In this document: piece after piece, positions 24,988-33,224 of the stretch
Numbering within the stretch: the first letter of the stretch is position 1
How the letters are laid out: the number at the start of each line of letters is the position of its first letter
Origin: Sorangiineae bacterium NIC37A_2
Lineage (GTDB): Bacteria; Myxococcota_A; Polyangia; Polyangiales; Polyangiaceae
Direction: 5' to 3'
Length of the DNA: 49,754 nt
Assembly: GCA_002085155.1 (NCBI GenBank)
Contig: NASX01000035.1
Location: forward strand, 5 to 49,758
The notes under the pieces: model-generated
What the model was told of the DNA's origin: nothing
The model's input: the letters and a program-made list of their open reading frames with translations, nothing else
Database searches by the model: none
Translations under genes and position numbers: made by a program

Positions 24988-27900
24988 GTGAAGTCGAATG
25001 AGGAGCCCTTCCTGAAAGAAACTTTCGGGGCCTCGCTCGCTTCTGAGCCTTCGCTCCACTTCCAGGGACGCGGTGAACGTCGCCCTCTCTTCGAACCCGG
25101 TACGCGGCTCCAGGAGGGGCGCTACCGGATCGAAGAGGTGCTCGGAAGCGGCGGCGAGGGCGTCGTCTATCGCGCCTGGGACGCGGAGACGGAGCACTCA
25201 ATCGCGCTCAAGACGCTCCATCTCGAAAACCGCGTCAGCCTACCCGCGCTCAAGCGCGAGTTTCGCATGCTGCGCGACCTCACACATCCCTCCCTGGTCC
25301 AGCTGCGCGAGCTCGTCGTCGACGCAGAACACTCGTTCTTCACGATGGACTACGTCGACGGCGTCGACCTGCTCTCGGCCATCGACAAGGGGCACGATCT
25401 TCGTGACCTCTTTCTTCAGCTCACGCGTGTCCTCGAGTTCCTCCACCGACTCGGCCGCGTCCATCGCGACGTCAAGCCAACGAACATCCTCGTCACCCCC
25501 TCGGGGCACCTGACACTTCTCGATTTTGGCGTCGCGACCTGGTCCGGCCAAGCGAGCGGCAAGGTTTTCGCCGGGACGCCCCACTATCTGGCTCCAGAGC
25601 TCAGCACAGGCGGCACCATCACGCCCGCCGCCGACGCCTACTCCGTCGGTGTGCTCCTTTTCGAGGCCCTCACGGGCACGCTTCCGCTCCTCCGGCGCGC
25701 GGGCGGACGCGCCTCGGAGCCGCCCCGACCAGTTGCCCGCTTTGACGTCGAGGACGAGCTTCTCGACGCCTGCCAGGCGCTGCTCTGCTCCGATCCGACG
25801 AAACGCGCCGACCTCGGTATGCTCGCGCGCAGTCTCGGTGCTCCACGAACGAGCTCTCCAGTTTCCATCATCCGAAACACCAGCTCCGTCGGTCGCGAAG
25901 CAGAGCTCGCCGTCCTCACGGGCGCGCTCGCCCGCGTGAATCAAAGTGACGAGCCACAACTCGTCCTCGTCTCCGGCGCGAGCGGCATCGGCAAGTCCGC
26001 GCTCCTCGAGCAGTTCATCCTACGCGTTTCCGATCGCGCCACGGTGCTCTCCGGTCGCTGCTCGGAGCATGAGCTCGTGCCTCACAAGGCGGTGGACGGA
26101 CTCATCGAGTGGCTGCGGGGCTTCTTGCTCTCCCTCGACCCGAGCGAAGTCCCCGAGTTCGTCACGCAAAGTGACGCGCGTAGTCTGCTCCTTCTGTTCC
26201 CGGAGCTCGCCTTCGCGCCGGGTTTTCCGGACCTTGAGCCTCGTCACGGTGTCCCTTCGAGCGCCCCCGCTGCCAGGCAAAGCGCTTACCAAGCGCTCGC
26301 GCGGGTCCTGCGTCGCATCTCAGAATGTGAGCTGCTCGTTTGCATTATCGACGACATGCAGTGGGGCGACATTGACTCGGCTCGTCTCCTCCGTGAGGTG
26401 TTCTGTGGGGGCGATAGCCCGGCATGTCTCTTGGTCGTCGCCTACCGAAGCGAAGCGAGAAAAAACTCCGAATGTCTCCGCGAGCTTTTCGACGGTCCTT
26501 TGAGCCTCCTCGACGAACTGCGCACTGAAACTCTCGAGCTCGGGCCCGTCTCCGACGAGTACGCACGCGACATCATCGCGAGCCTCGACGTCGAGAGAAC
26601 GCTCTCTCCCCAGATTGTTGCGCGCCTCATCCAAGACTGCGCCGGATCGCCGCTCTTGCTCACGGAGCTCACGAGCCACCTCTTGAGCTCTGGCGATCGC
26701 GCTCTGGAACGACTCGAAGGCGACACGCTCTCCTCGGTCGTCCGCGAGCGCTACGCTTCCCTCCCGAAGGAGGCGCAGCTCGCCTTCGACCTGCTCTGCT
26801 GTTCGAGCTCCCCGCTCCGCCTCAAGCTGCTCACCTTGGCCACAGGGGCTCCGCCCACCGGTCTCATCAAAGCGCTCACAGGCGCGCGCCTCGCCCAGCT
26901 CACCGCTGGCGAGCACTCTCTCGAACCGCTTCACGACGCGCTCCGCGAAGCCCACCTCTCGCTCATCGAAAAGCGCGCCGAGCGCCACGCAGAGCTCGCC
27001 GAGCTGCTCATACGCGAGGATCAGGATCCCGCCGAGATCGCCCGGCACTACTTCGCCGCGCGCAACCTCGAGGCCGCGAGTCGCTATGCTGCGATCGGCG
27101 CGGGTCTTGCCGCCCGCAGCGGCGCTCACCATCGCGCCGCCGAGCTCTATGAGCTCGCTCTCGCCTGCGGCACACTTCCGCCCGAGCGCCGCCGCGACAT
27201 CGAAGAGCGGCTCGCCTATACGCTCGCGGACTGCGGCCGGGGAGCAGAAGCGGCGCCGCTCCTCTTGCGTCTCGCTTCTGACGTCGAAGGAGAGAAGGCG
27301 CTCGCCCTGCGCCGCGCCGCCGCGGAGCAGATGCTGATCACCGGCGCCACAGAAGAGGGCACGAAGCTGCTCGCCGAAGTCCAGCGTCAGGTGGGCCTGC
27401 GTTGGCCCAAATCGCCCGGAAATGCGGTCCTTCAGATCATGAAAGAACGCGTCGGCGTCTTCTGGCGCGCCGATCGCCCCTTTGAGCCCAAAGGGCTCAC
27501 GCCTCGCCAAAGTGAGACGCTCTCAGCCTGTCGCGCGGCGTGGGCGATCAGCTACGTGAGCCCTGTGCACGGCGCGGCCAACAGCGCTCGTTACTTGCGC
27601 CTCGCCCTCGACTACGGGCACCCGCGCCACGCGGCTCACGCGTACGCCATGGAGGCTCAATACAGGGCCATCGTCGGACCGCGCGCGGAGCCTATCGTTT
27701 CTCGTCACATGGAGCGCGCCGAACAGCTGCTCGGCCCCCCGAAAGACGGCTACGACCGAGCGTTCATTCCTTATTGCCTCGGGCAAATCAGCTATCTCTT
27801 CGGCGATTTTCGGCGGTCGAATCAATACTACGAGGAAGCTGAGCCGCTCATGATCGAGTACGGATCCGCCCCCTGGGAGCTCACATCCCTGCGCATCTTC

Positions 27901-28659
27901 TGGGCGAACAATCTTCACAATCTCGGCCGCGCCCGAGAGCTCAAGCGCCGCGTCGACGCTTGGCTCAAAGATAGCCTCGCCCGAGGCGACTTGTTCTTGA
28001 CGACCGCCCTCCAATACTGGCGCGCTCACCTCGTGAGCCTCCGCGAAAACGATGCGGAGAAGGCGCTCGCTATCATTGATGAGGCCGCGCTTCGCTGGCG
28101 CGCTCCCTACATGGGCGTGCACCATTTCCTCGGCCTCTTCGCGCGCATCTATACCCATCTCCAGGCCGGGCAGCCCGAAGACGCACTCCTGGTCCTCGAT
28201 CAGATGGAGAAGGACATGAAGTCCTCCCACATGTACTCGATCCAAGTTCCGCGCGTCTGGTTCCGGAACTACGAGGTGACTGCGGCGCTCGCCGCCGCAG
28301 CGCGCGCCAAGCCGTCCCTGAAGCGAGCTCTCCTCAGGAGAGCGAAGCGCGCCGCTGAGCATTTGGCCCGCGAACAAGTGCTCTACTCGGACGCCCTCGC
28401 CATTCGTGGCCTGGCCCTTGTCGAACTCATGCGAAAACCAGGCTCCGAAGGGGCGATCGAAATGCTGCGCGGCTCTCTCGCGATGAGCGACGCCTGCGAC
28501 ATGGTCGCTTACTCGGCGGGAACGATGCTCCGCCTCGGTCTCGAGATCGGAGGCAGCGAAGGCGCCGAGTACTTAGCTCGAGCCGAGCGCGCCTATCACA
28601 CCGTTGAAGCCAAAGACTTCCGCGCTGCCGCTCGAGCCTCCTGCGCGCTGCCCGAATAG
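24988..28659 (+). CDS. Ser/Thr protein kinase fused to AAA ATPase and TPR domain
   Basis: The 1223-aa cytoplasmic protein has a Hanks-type kinase domain (about 45-285): Gly-rich loop LGSGGEGVVY (52-61), Lys75, HRDVKPTN with Asp161, DFG at 179-181, and APE at 202-204. A STAND/AAA ATPase follows (about 295-620): SVGREAELAVL, Walker A GASGIGKS at 330-337, Walker B LLVCIIDDMQWGD. A long helical TPR-like region fills the rest. This build matches the myxobacterial kinase-AAA sensors, in which signal binding to the TPR part drives assembly. All catalytic kinase residues appear present. The GTG at 24988 is an inferred start without a strong ribosome binding site. No adjacent substrate gene is certain; the divergent gene at 24667 is a candidate. 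Confidence 0.93.
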   Translation: MKSNEEPFLKETFGASLASEPSLHFQGRGERRPLFEPGTRLQEGRYRIEEVLGSGGEGVVYRAWDAETEHSIALKTLHLENRVSLPALKREFRMLRDLTHPSLVQLRELVVDAEHSFFTMDYVDGVDLLSAIDKGHDLRDLFLQLTRVLEFLHRLGRVHRDVKPTNILVTPSGHLTLLDFGVATWSGQASGKVFAGTPHYLAPELSTGGTITPAADAYSVGVLLFEALTGTLPLLRRAGGRASEPPRPVARFDVEDELLDACQALLCSDPTKRADLGMLARSLGAPRTSSPVSIIRNTSSVGREAELAVLTGALARVNQSDEPQLVLVSGASGIGKSALLEQFILRVSDRATVLSGRCSEHELVPHKAVDGLIEWLRGFLLSLDPSEVPEFVTQSDARSLLLLFPELAFAPGFPDLEPRHGVPSSAPAARQSAYQALARVLRRISECELLVCIIDDMQWGDIDSARLLREVFCGGDSPACLLVVAYRSEARKNSECLRELFDGPLSLLDELRTETLELGPVSDEYARDIIASLDVERTLSPQIVARLIQDCAGSPLLLTELTSHLLSSGDRALERLEGDTLSSVVRERYASLPKEAQLAFDLLCCSSSPLRLKLLTLATGAPPTGLIKALTGARLAQLTAGEHSLEPLHDALREAHLSLIEKRAERHAELAELLIREDQDPAEIARHYFAARNLEAASRYAAIGAGLAARSGAHHRAAELYELALACGTLPPERRRDIEERLAYTLADCGRGAEAAPLLLRLASDVEGEKALALRRAAAEQMLITGATEEGTKLLAEVQRQVGLRWPKSPGNAVLQIMKERVGVFWRADRPFEPKGLTPRQSETLSACRAAWAISYVSPVHGAANSARYLRLALDYGHPRHAAHAYAMEAQYRAIVGPRAEPIVSRHMERAEQLLGPPKDGYDRAFIPYCLGQISYLFGDFRRSNQYYEEAEPLMIEYGSAPWELTSLRIFWANNLHNLGRARELKRRVDAWLKDSLARGDLFLTTALQYWRAHLVSLRENDAEKALAIIDEAALRWRAPYMGVHHFLGLFARIYTHLQAGQPEDALLVLDQMEKDMKSSHMYSIQVPRVWFRNYEVTAALAAAARAKPSLKRALLRRAKRAAEHLAREQVLYSDALAIRGLALVELMRKPGSEGAIEMLRGSLAMSDACDMVAYSAGTMLRLGLEIGGSEGAEYLARAERAYHTVEAKDFRAAARASCALPE

Positions 28660-28672
28660 ACGAGGAAACGCG

Positions 28673-28722
28673 GTTTTTGGGGGCCCCGGTCCATCACCTC
28701 CATCTTCCTCCGACCGAGCCTT
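28673..28722 (-). repeat. Dispersed intergenic repeat, copy 3
   Basis: Read on the minus strand it runs AAGGCTCG, GATGGAGGTGATGG, ACCGGGGCCCCC and then AAAAA. It is very close to the copy at 20997, with a one-base change in GATGGGCC (GATGGACC). It lies between the kinase gene stop and the convergent 193-aa gene, starting 13 bp after the stop. Confidence 0.6.
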
Positions 28723-28846
28723 CTCCTTCACTCACCGCCTCCCGCTTCGCTCCTTGATCGAAAACTTCCCCCCGCGCGCGGCCTCGCCGCGCGCCCCCGC
28801 GCGCGCGTTTCACCATTGCGAAAGCGCGCGCCCCCGCGCGCCTCCT

Positions 28847-29428
28847 TCACGCCCGCGCGAAAGAACGCCCTTCCAGACATACCCGACGCACCTGCCTCCG
28901 CGGACTCATCCGCTGCTCGCGCACGTAGCGCGCTGAGGCCTCTTCGAGCTCCGAAGAAATCGGAGCGCCACTCGCGCGCGCGCTCAGACAATCCAAGATC
29001 AACCGATAGCCCCTGAGCGTCTCTCCGAACCCATCGCGCGGAGGCGCGCTCTCCTCGAGCTCCTCCGCTTCGCGGAGGAGCCCCCGCGCGCGCTCATAGT
29101 CTTTGGCTTCGAGCGCAACAGTCAGCGCGGCGATCACCTCTCGCCTCCGGCTCATCGCTTCGTGGATGGGCGTGACCGGATGGGGCCGGACAGGCGCAGT
29201 CTCGGAGGGCGCATCAGAACCCGAAGGCGACTCGACGAGCTCATCGCCGCCCGGGAGCATCCTCGCGCGCGCCTCCTCTCGTCGTCCGCTCTCGTCCGCG
29301 ACCACGGCGCGCGCCTCCTGGGCCGCGCTCCCCGCGGGCGGAGCCTCCGCTCCGCCCAGGCCCGTCACAAGGGCCCCGAGAGCGCCCAGCGCGCCCAAAG
29401 CGCCCAAAGCGAGCGCGCCCCGCCTCAC
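28847..29428 (-). CDS. Membrane-anchored or exported protein of unknown function
   Basis: The 193-aa protein begins with a hydrophobic segment built from a repeated GAL triplet (residues about 4-20). A charged, low-complexity part follows, and then a helical domain (about 90-190: VIAALTVALEAKDYERARGLLREAEEL) that resembles a single TPR-like hairpin. The GTG start overlaps the stop of the M64 peptidase gene (GTGA), so the two are coupled. It may be a partner or anchor for the peptidase. No family was recognised, and the Arg-rich tail leaves some doubt whether the last 30 residues are real. Confidence 0.6.
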   Translation of the reverse strand: MRRGALALGALGALGALGALVTGLGGAEAPPAGSAAQEARAVVADESGRREEARARMLPGGDELVESPSGSDAPSETAPVRPHPVTPIHEAMSRRREVIAALTVALEAKDYERARGLLREAEELEESAPPRDGFGETLRGYRLILDCLSARASGAPISSELEEASARYVREQRMSPRRQVRRVCLEGRSFARA

Positions 29429-30918
29429 GGAACCGTCACCTCCCAGGTGACCGTCTGTTCGAGCCGCTCGCGCCCCTTGCGAACCCAGGGCGTCTCATCG
29501 AATACGCGCACCCGGACCTCATGCTTCCCTGGCGCGAGCTCCGGAACCACAAAACACTCGCCCGTCGCCCCGGAGATGACCTCTCCATCCACTGACCACT
29601 CGATCTTGAGCAGTTCGGGATCGACGACTTTCACCTGGAGCCCCGTCGGCATGGCGAGCGGCGCGTCGTTCGGCGTGTGGGCGTCGATCGGATCCACGAT
29701 CGAGTAAATGTCGAGGATCATCTTCTCCATCGACGGCATGTTGAAGGGCTGCGGCAGTTGGTTCATCTCCGAGTCCTTCGACGGGCGGTACTGACCTCGA
29801 TCGCAGTAGCGGCTCCCTTCGAAGACTCCTTGTTCGAAGGTTCCGTGCGTACTGCGGCCAACCAAGTGGGGCGGGAGCGGGCCCGAGTTTTCCCGCACGT
29901 CCTCGTAACCGATCCAATGAGACCACTTTTCGCCCTCCGGATCGGCGGTGGAGTTGATCTCCTGATACTCGCCGCAAGTCGTGCTCGTGCCGCCATATTC
30001 GTCGGCGAGCGCGTGGAAGGTGTGGCCCCCTTCGTGAAGCGCAACGCTCGCGGCGCTCAGCCGATCTTGGAAGCCTCCGTTCCAGACCATGACCGGACCT
30101 CCGGAGTTCCACCAGCCATTCGCGTCTGCATTCAAGCTCACAGCGACCCAATCCGCGTCGACGTCATCCGGAAGCTCCGCGGCGAGCGCCGCGTTCACCT
30201 TGTTTCGATTCACCACACCGAGACGGGTCCCGCTCGGACTGCAAGGAGGTTCGCAGCGCCCATCGAACAACGTGTCACAGTCGCGATTTTCGTCAGGGTT
30301 ATCGATGCACGCGTCGGCGGAAGCGAGCTTCAGACCACAGACATTGATGAACTTGCGGTATCTCCGATACGGCTCGCCGATCGCGCTGTAGAGGCCCGCC
30401 GCCTCGTGGTAGAGCATGTTCTCGACGTGTTCGATGAAGCGCTCTCCGATCTGGCTCTCGTCGTAGCCGTCTCCCACAATCACATAATTCACGCGGTTGT
30501 CCGGCCGCCCTACAGCCTCGAAGATGTGCCCGCGCGGTCCACAGGAGAGCTCCGGCCCCGGCGCCTCGAGGAGCGGCTCTCCGCCGCAGGTGTCCCCCGG
30601 GGATCCTCCGCTGCCCGTCATGCCTCCGGTAGCCTCCGATCCGCCTGTCCCGGACAAGCCTCCGCTCGCCCCGCCCGACGGGCTGCCACCCGCGCCGGAG
30701 CTCGCCCCGCCCGCCGCTGACCCCTGACCTCCGCTCGAAAGCGCTCCACCGCTCGCCTGAGCGCCCGCGCCGCCGGCACCGGGAGCTCCTCCTGAGCCCG
30801 CCCCCGGCGGCGCGCCTTCCGGCGAACCACAGGCGCCCACGAGGAGCGTGACCGCCACTCGGCAGACTGAACATCGAGCGAAAGCGCTCACCTTCCCACG
30901 GCTCTCCCTCATCGACAT
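29425..30918 (-). CDS. M64-family (IgA-peptidase-like) metallopeptidase lipoprotein
   Basis: The 497-aa protein has a lipobox VGAC near residue 30 followed by a Gly/Ala/Ser-rich linker of about 85 residues. A peptidase M64 domain comes next, with the zinc site HEGGHTFHALADEYGG (around 295-310). NYVIVGDGYDE and an ENMLYHEAAGLYSAIGEPYRRY block lie N-terminal to it, as in the family. A C-terminal Ig-like beta domain (about 400-497) ends the chain. M64 enzymes are secreted metallopeptidases; the founding member cleaves IgA, but the substrate here is unknown. The ATG at 30918 has GAAGGA just upstream and is preferred over 30951. It is coupled to the 193-aa gene downstream. Confidence 0.9.
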   Translation of the reverse strand: MSMRESRGKVSAFARCSVCRVAVTLLVGACGSPEGAPPGAGSGGAPGAGGAGAQASGGALSSGGQGSAAGGASSGAGGSPSGGASGGLSGTGGSEATGGMTGSGGSPGDTCGGEPLLEAPGPELSCGPRGHIFEAVGRPDNRVNYVIVGDGYDESQIGERFIEHVENMLYHEAAGLYSAIGEPYRRYRKFINVCGLKLASADACIDNPDENRDCDTLFDGRCEPPCSPSGTRLGVVNRNKVNAALAAELPDDVDADWVAVSLNADANGWWNSGGPVMVWNGGFQDRLSAASVALHEGGHTFHALADEYGGTSTTCGEYQEINSTADPEGEKWSHWIGYEDVRENSGPLPPHLVGRSTHGTFEQGVFEGSRYCDRGQYRPSKDSEMNQLPQPFNMPSMEKMILDIYSIVDPIDAHTPNDAPLAMPTGLQVKVVDPELLKIEWSVDGEVISGATGECFVVPELAPGKHEVRVRVFDETPWVRKGRERLEQTVTWEVTVP

Positions 30919-31183
30919 GTTCCTTCGCAGCCTCGATGCATCACTTTCCATGCGCTACGGCCACCGAATGATCGCACGAGTCCCCCGGGGCCACGCGAAT
31001 TTTCGCCTCGCTGCCGCCCGGCAGGAGCAGCCTCGCGCGAAAAAGTGGAGCACGGCGGATTCTCCCTCCCTCTACCCCTCTCACGATTCGCGCCTCTGCC
31101 CAGGCAGGGCGGGCGGGAGTAAAGCCGTGACCTCCCGGAGCTGGGCCCCCAAAAGAGCCTAAAGCTCGGACGAGCCGATCCCT

Positions 31184-32287
31184 CTACGGCGCGCTCATCA
31201 AGAACTGCCAGCCGACGCGATAGATGTAGTCGGGGATGATGTGCTCCCCAGGGTGCTCACACCAAAGCGTATCCTTGTCACAGCCCGAATACGCCTGGCA
31301 CGCGCCGTCGAACACCGAGCTCGTATCCATTCCGCAGCCGTTCTCCGTGAGGAAGCGCGTCAGCGTCGAACGTCCGGAAGAAATCTTCTCTGATTGGTCG
31401 TTCGTCCCGTGCACGATCATCCCCGAGACGGGCCCCTGACAAGTGGCGCCACTCGGCCCGCCTCCCGCGATGGAGATGAAGGCTCGGATTTGATCGCCGA
31501 GGGCACAGGCAGTCTGCGTCGCCATCCAGCCGCCCCAGCTGAAGCCGATGGCGAAGATTTTCGACTCGTCGATGCAGTGGTCCGCCTTGGCTTCGTCAAT
31601 GAGCCGCCGAACGAGACGAAGATCGGCGTTGTCGTTGCCGCGCGTCTCCCAGCCCGTCGCGCCACCTTGATCCAGCCCATCGGGGTACATGAGCACCGCC
31701 TTCCCCTCGCTCGCGTAGTCGAGTGAGAACGTCCCCACGTCCCATTCTCCCTTACCGCCCCAAGCATGGAAACCGAGCACGAGCGGCACTGGCTCGCCCT
31801 TCGTCTTGGCCGGGACCAGGTAGTAGTCCCGCGAGACACCATCGACCTCAATCGTCCGGTAGCCACGGCTCCTGTTCGGCTTGTCGTCGCAGGAGACAGA
31901 GCTCCCTCCGCCACTCCCAGACGACTCACCACCCGCGCCGGATCCAGCACCACCCGCGCCGGATGCCGCACCACCCGCGCCGCGCCGTCCACCGCTCCCA
32001 GAGGTCTCACCACCTGCAGCCGTGGAATCTCCACCTACGGCCGAGGAACTACCGCCGGAGCCAGGGCGCCCACCCCGGCGTCCTCCGGACCCCTCCGCCG
32101 AGTCTCCGCCGCTCGCTGGCGAGTCATCGCCTCCCAAACCGCCTCGTCCGCCCGCGGCGGTCGAGCTCGCCCCCGTCCCATTTCCCCCGCTGCCAGCGTC
32201 CTCGATCGCGGCCGGATCCGACTCCGAACAGGCCCAGCCGAAGAGCGACAGCAGGAAGATGGCTCGAGGAAGGCGCGCATAATTCAT
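31184..32287 (-). CDS. Lipoprotein esterase (PHB depolymerase/feruloyl-esterase-like)
   Basis: The 367-aa protein has a signal peptide and lipobox FGWAC (Cys about 20). A Gly/Ser/Ala-rich linker of about 120 residues follows, then an alpha/beta-hydrolase domain of the LpqC/PHB-depolymerase/CE1 group. The domain shows YYLVPAKTKGEPVPLVLGFH, the nucleophile elbow GFSWGG, SIAGGGPSG, IVHGTNDQS with the likely acid Asp, and a late His in HPGEHIIP. It could act on polyhydroxyalkanoate or on acetyl or feruloyl esters of plant polysaccharides. The ATG at 32287 has GAGGAG at good spacing, and the longer upstream frame is not used. Confidence 0.88.
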   Translation of the reverse strand: MNYARLPRAIFLLSLFGWACSESDPAAIEDAGSGGNGTGASSTAAGGRGGLGGDDSPASGGDSAEGSGGRRGGRPGSGGSSSAVGGDSTAAGGETSGSGGRRGAGGAASGAGGAGSGAGGESSGSGGGSSVSCDDKPNRSRGYRTIEVDGVSRDYYLVPAKTKGEPVPLVLGFHAWGGKGEWDVGTFSLDYASEGKAVLMYPDGLDQGGATGWETRGNDNADLRLVRRLIDEAKADHCIDESKIFAIGFSWGGWMATQTACALGDQIRAFISIAGGGPSGATCQGPVSGMIVHGTNDQSEKISSGRSTLTRFLTENGCGMDTSSVFDGACQAYSGCDKDTLWCEHPGEHIIPDYIYRVGWQFLMSAP

Positions 32288-32421
32288 GATCGACTCCTCA
32301 TGTACCCCGCCCGGGGGCTTTCCGCGAAAGGTGCCCGCTCGGGCGAGAGAGAAATGTGTGATCGCGTCGGAGCCGACGCAAGAAGAGCCCGCGAATGATC
32401 GGGGCTCTTCGGGAGAGGGCA

Positions 32422-32538
32422 TTAGCCCTTGCGTGCGGCGCGAACGGCCTCAGCGCGGCGCGCTTCGCGCTCCTTCTTCTTCTTCTGCGCAACCTTCTGG
32501 CGCATCTTGAGAGATTTCCGACTGTCGAAGCTACCCAT
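32422..32538 (-). CDS. 38-aa highly basic small protein
   Basis: ATG at 32538, stop at 32422. The protein begins MGSFDSRKSLKMRQKVAQ and continues with a KKKKEREARR stretch to end in RAARKG. It contains 17 Lys/Arg and no Cys or Trp. An AAGGAG ribosome binding site is placed about 8 bases upstream, stronger than most in this window. The chain would be one long amphipathic or basic helix. Small proteins starting with a similar MGxFDSRxSLKMR block appear, from memory, in delta-proteobacterial genomes; the role is unknown, and ribosome or nucleic-acid contact is only a guess. It is shorter than usual gene-calling limits and easily missed. Confidence 0.7.
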   Translation of the reverse strand: MGSFDSRKSLKMRQKVAQKKKKEREARRAEAVRAARKG

Positions 32539-32664
32539 GAATCATTTCTCCTTGGAGTTTTGGGCCTGCCTCCCAAGGACGGGACGACAAACCGAGGCGA
32601 TCGCCTACTCGATCTCGAAACTCTTGGGAAGGTCGGAAAAGGACGCGCACCCGCGCTTCGCCGG

Positions 32665-33000
32665 TCACCCGCTCGAGGCGTCTTCGAGCACGTTATCCTT
32701 GGCCTGGACCTCGAGGCGGTACCGACTGTTCGCCGTCTCGATATAGAAGACGTCCTGGTGAGCCAATCGGAGCACCCGCTTGACCGCCGTCGTCACGTAC
32801 TCGTGCATCCCGTCCGCGAACTCAATCACGACGACGGAACCTTTTCGCGGAGCTCTCACGAGGCGTCCGGAAACGGCGCGCGAGCCACGACCGAGCTTCC
32901 GAAGAACCACCTGCACGTGAGGGAGTCTAGCAATGCGAGCCAGAAGTTCCAGCCCCATCAGCTCGGCGTGATCCACCTCTCCTCGTCTTCGACTCGCCAT
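32665..33000 (-). CDS. Small protein of unknown function
   Basis: This is a 111-aa cytoplasmic protein without a signal peptide. It has an N-terminal helix (about 12-38) followed by what looks like a small beta-barrel (VVIEFADGMHEYVTTAVKRV, then VFYIETANSRYRLEV). The ATG at 33000 follows a GGAG-type stretch. No family was recognised. The strand pattern is like SH3-type nucleic-acid or protein-binding folds, but that is weak. It is upstream of the 38-aa gene on the same strand and may share its transcript. Confidence 0.6.
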   Translation of the reverse strand: MASRRRGEVDHAELMGLELLARIARLPHVQVVLRKLGRGSRAVSGRLVRAPRKGSVVVIEFADGMHEYVTTAVKRVLRLAHQDVFYIETANSRYRLEVQAKDNVLEDASSG

Positions 33001-33224
33001 TGTGACTCCCTTCCTGAGCAGGGCGACTCGATTCTCACCGAGCCTCCCGCCCTAACTCGCTGAAATCGCGATCCTCACGCTGGGTCCCCAAGAAAATAGC
33101 GACACCAGGAGCCTCCCAAGAAGCTCAATCTGGAGAACGACACGTCCCAGGAAAGTCTAAGGGAGGGAGGCTTATTTCATGTGCGGGAGGAGGTTTCCAT
33201 TCCTGTTGGATCTCTTCAGATCAC

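Noticed and set aside
26320-27510. Minus-strand frame of about 396 codons within the kinase gene
   Set aside because: It is antisense to the AAA/TPR part of the kinase gene, which keeps all expected motifs. The antisense translation is compositionally biased.
32395-33063. Plus-strand frame with a hydrophobic Leu run
   Set aside because: It is antisense to the 38-aa gene and the 111-aa gene. The Leu run is the complement of the Lys/Glu codons of the basic protein, and it has no ribosome binding site.
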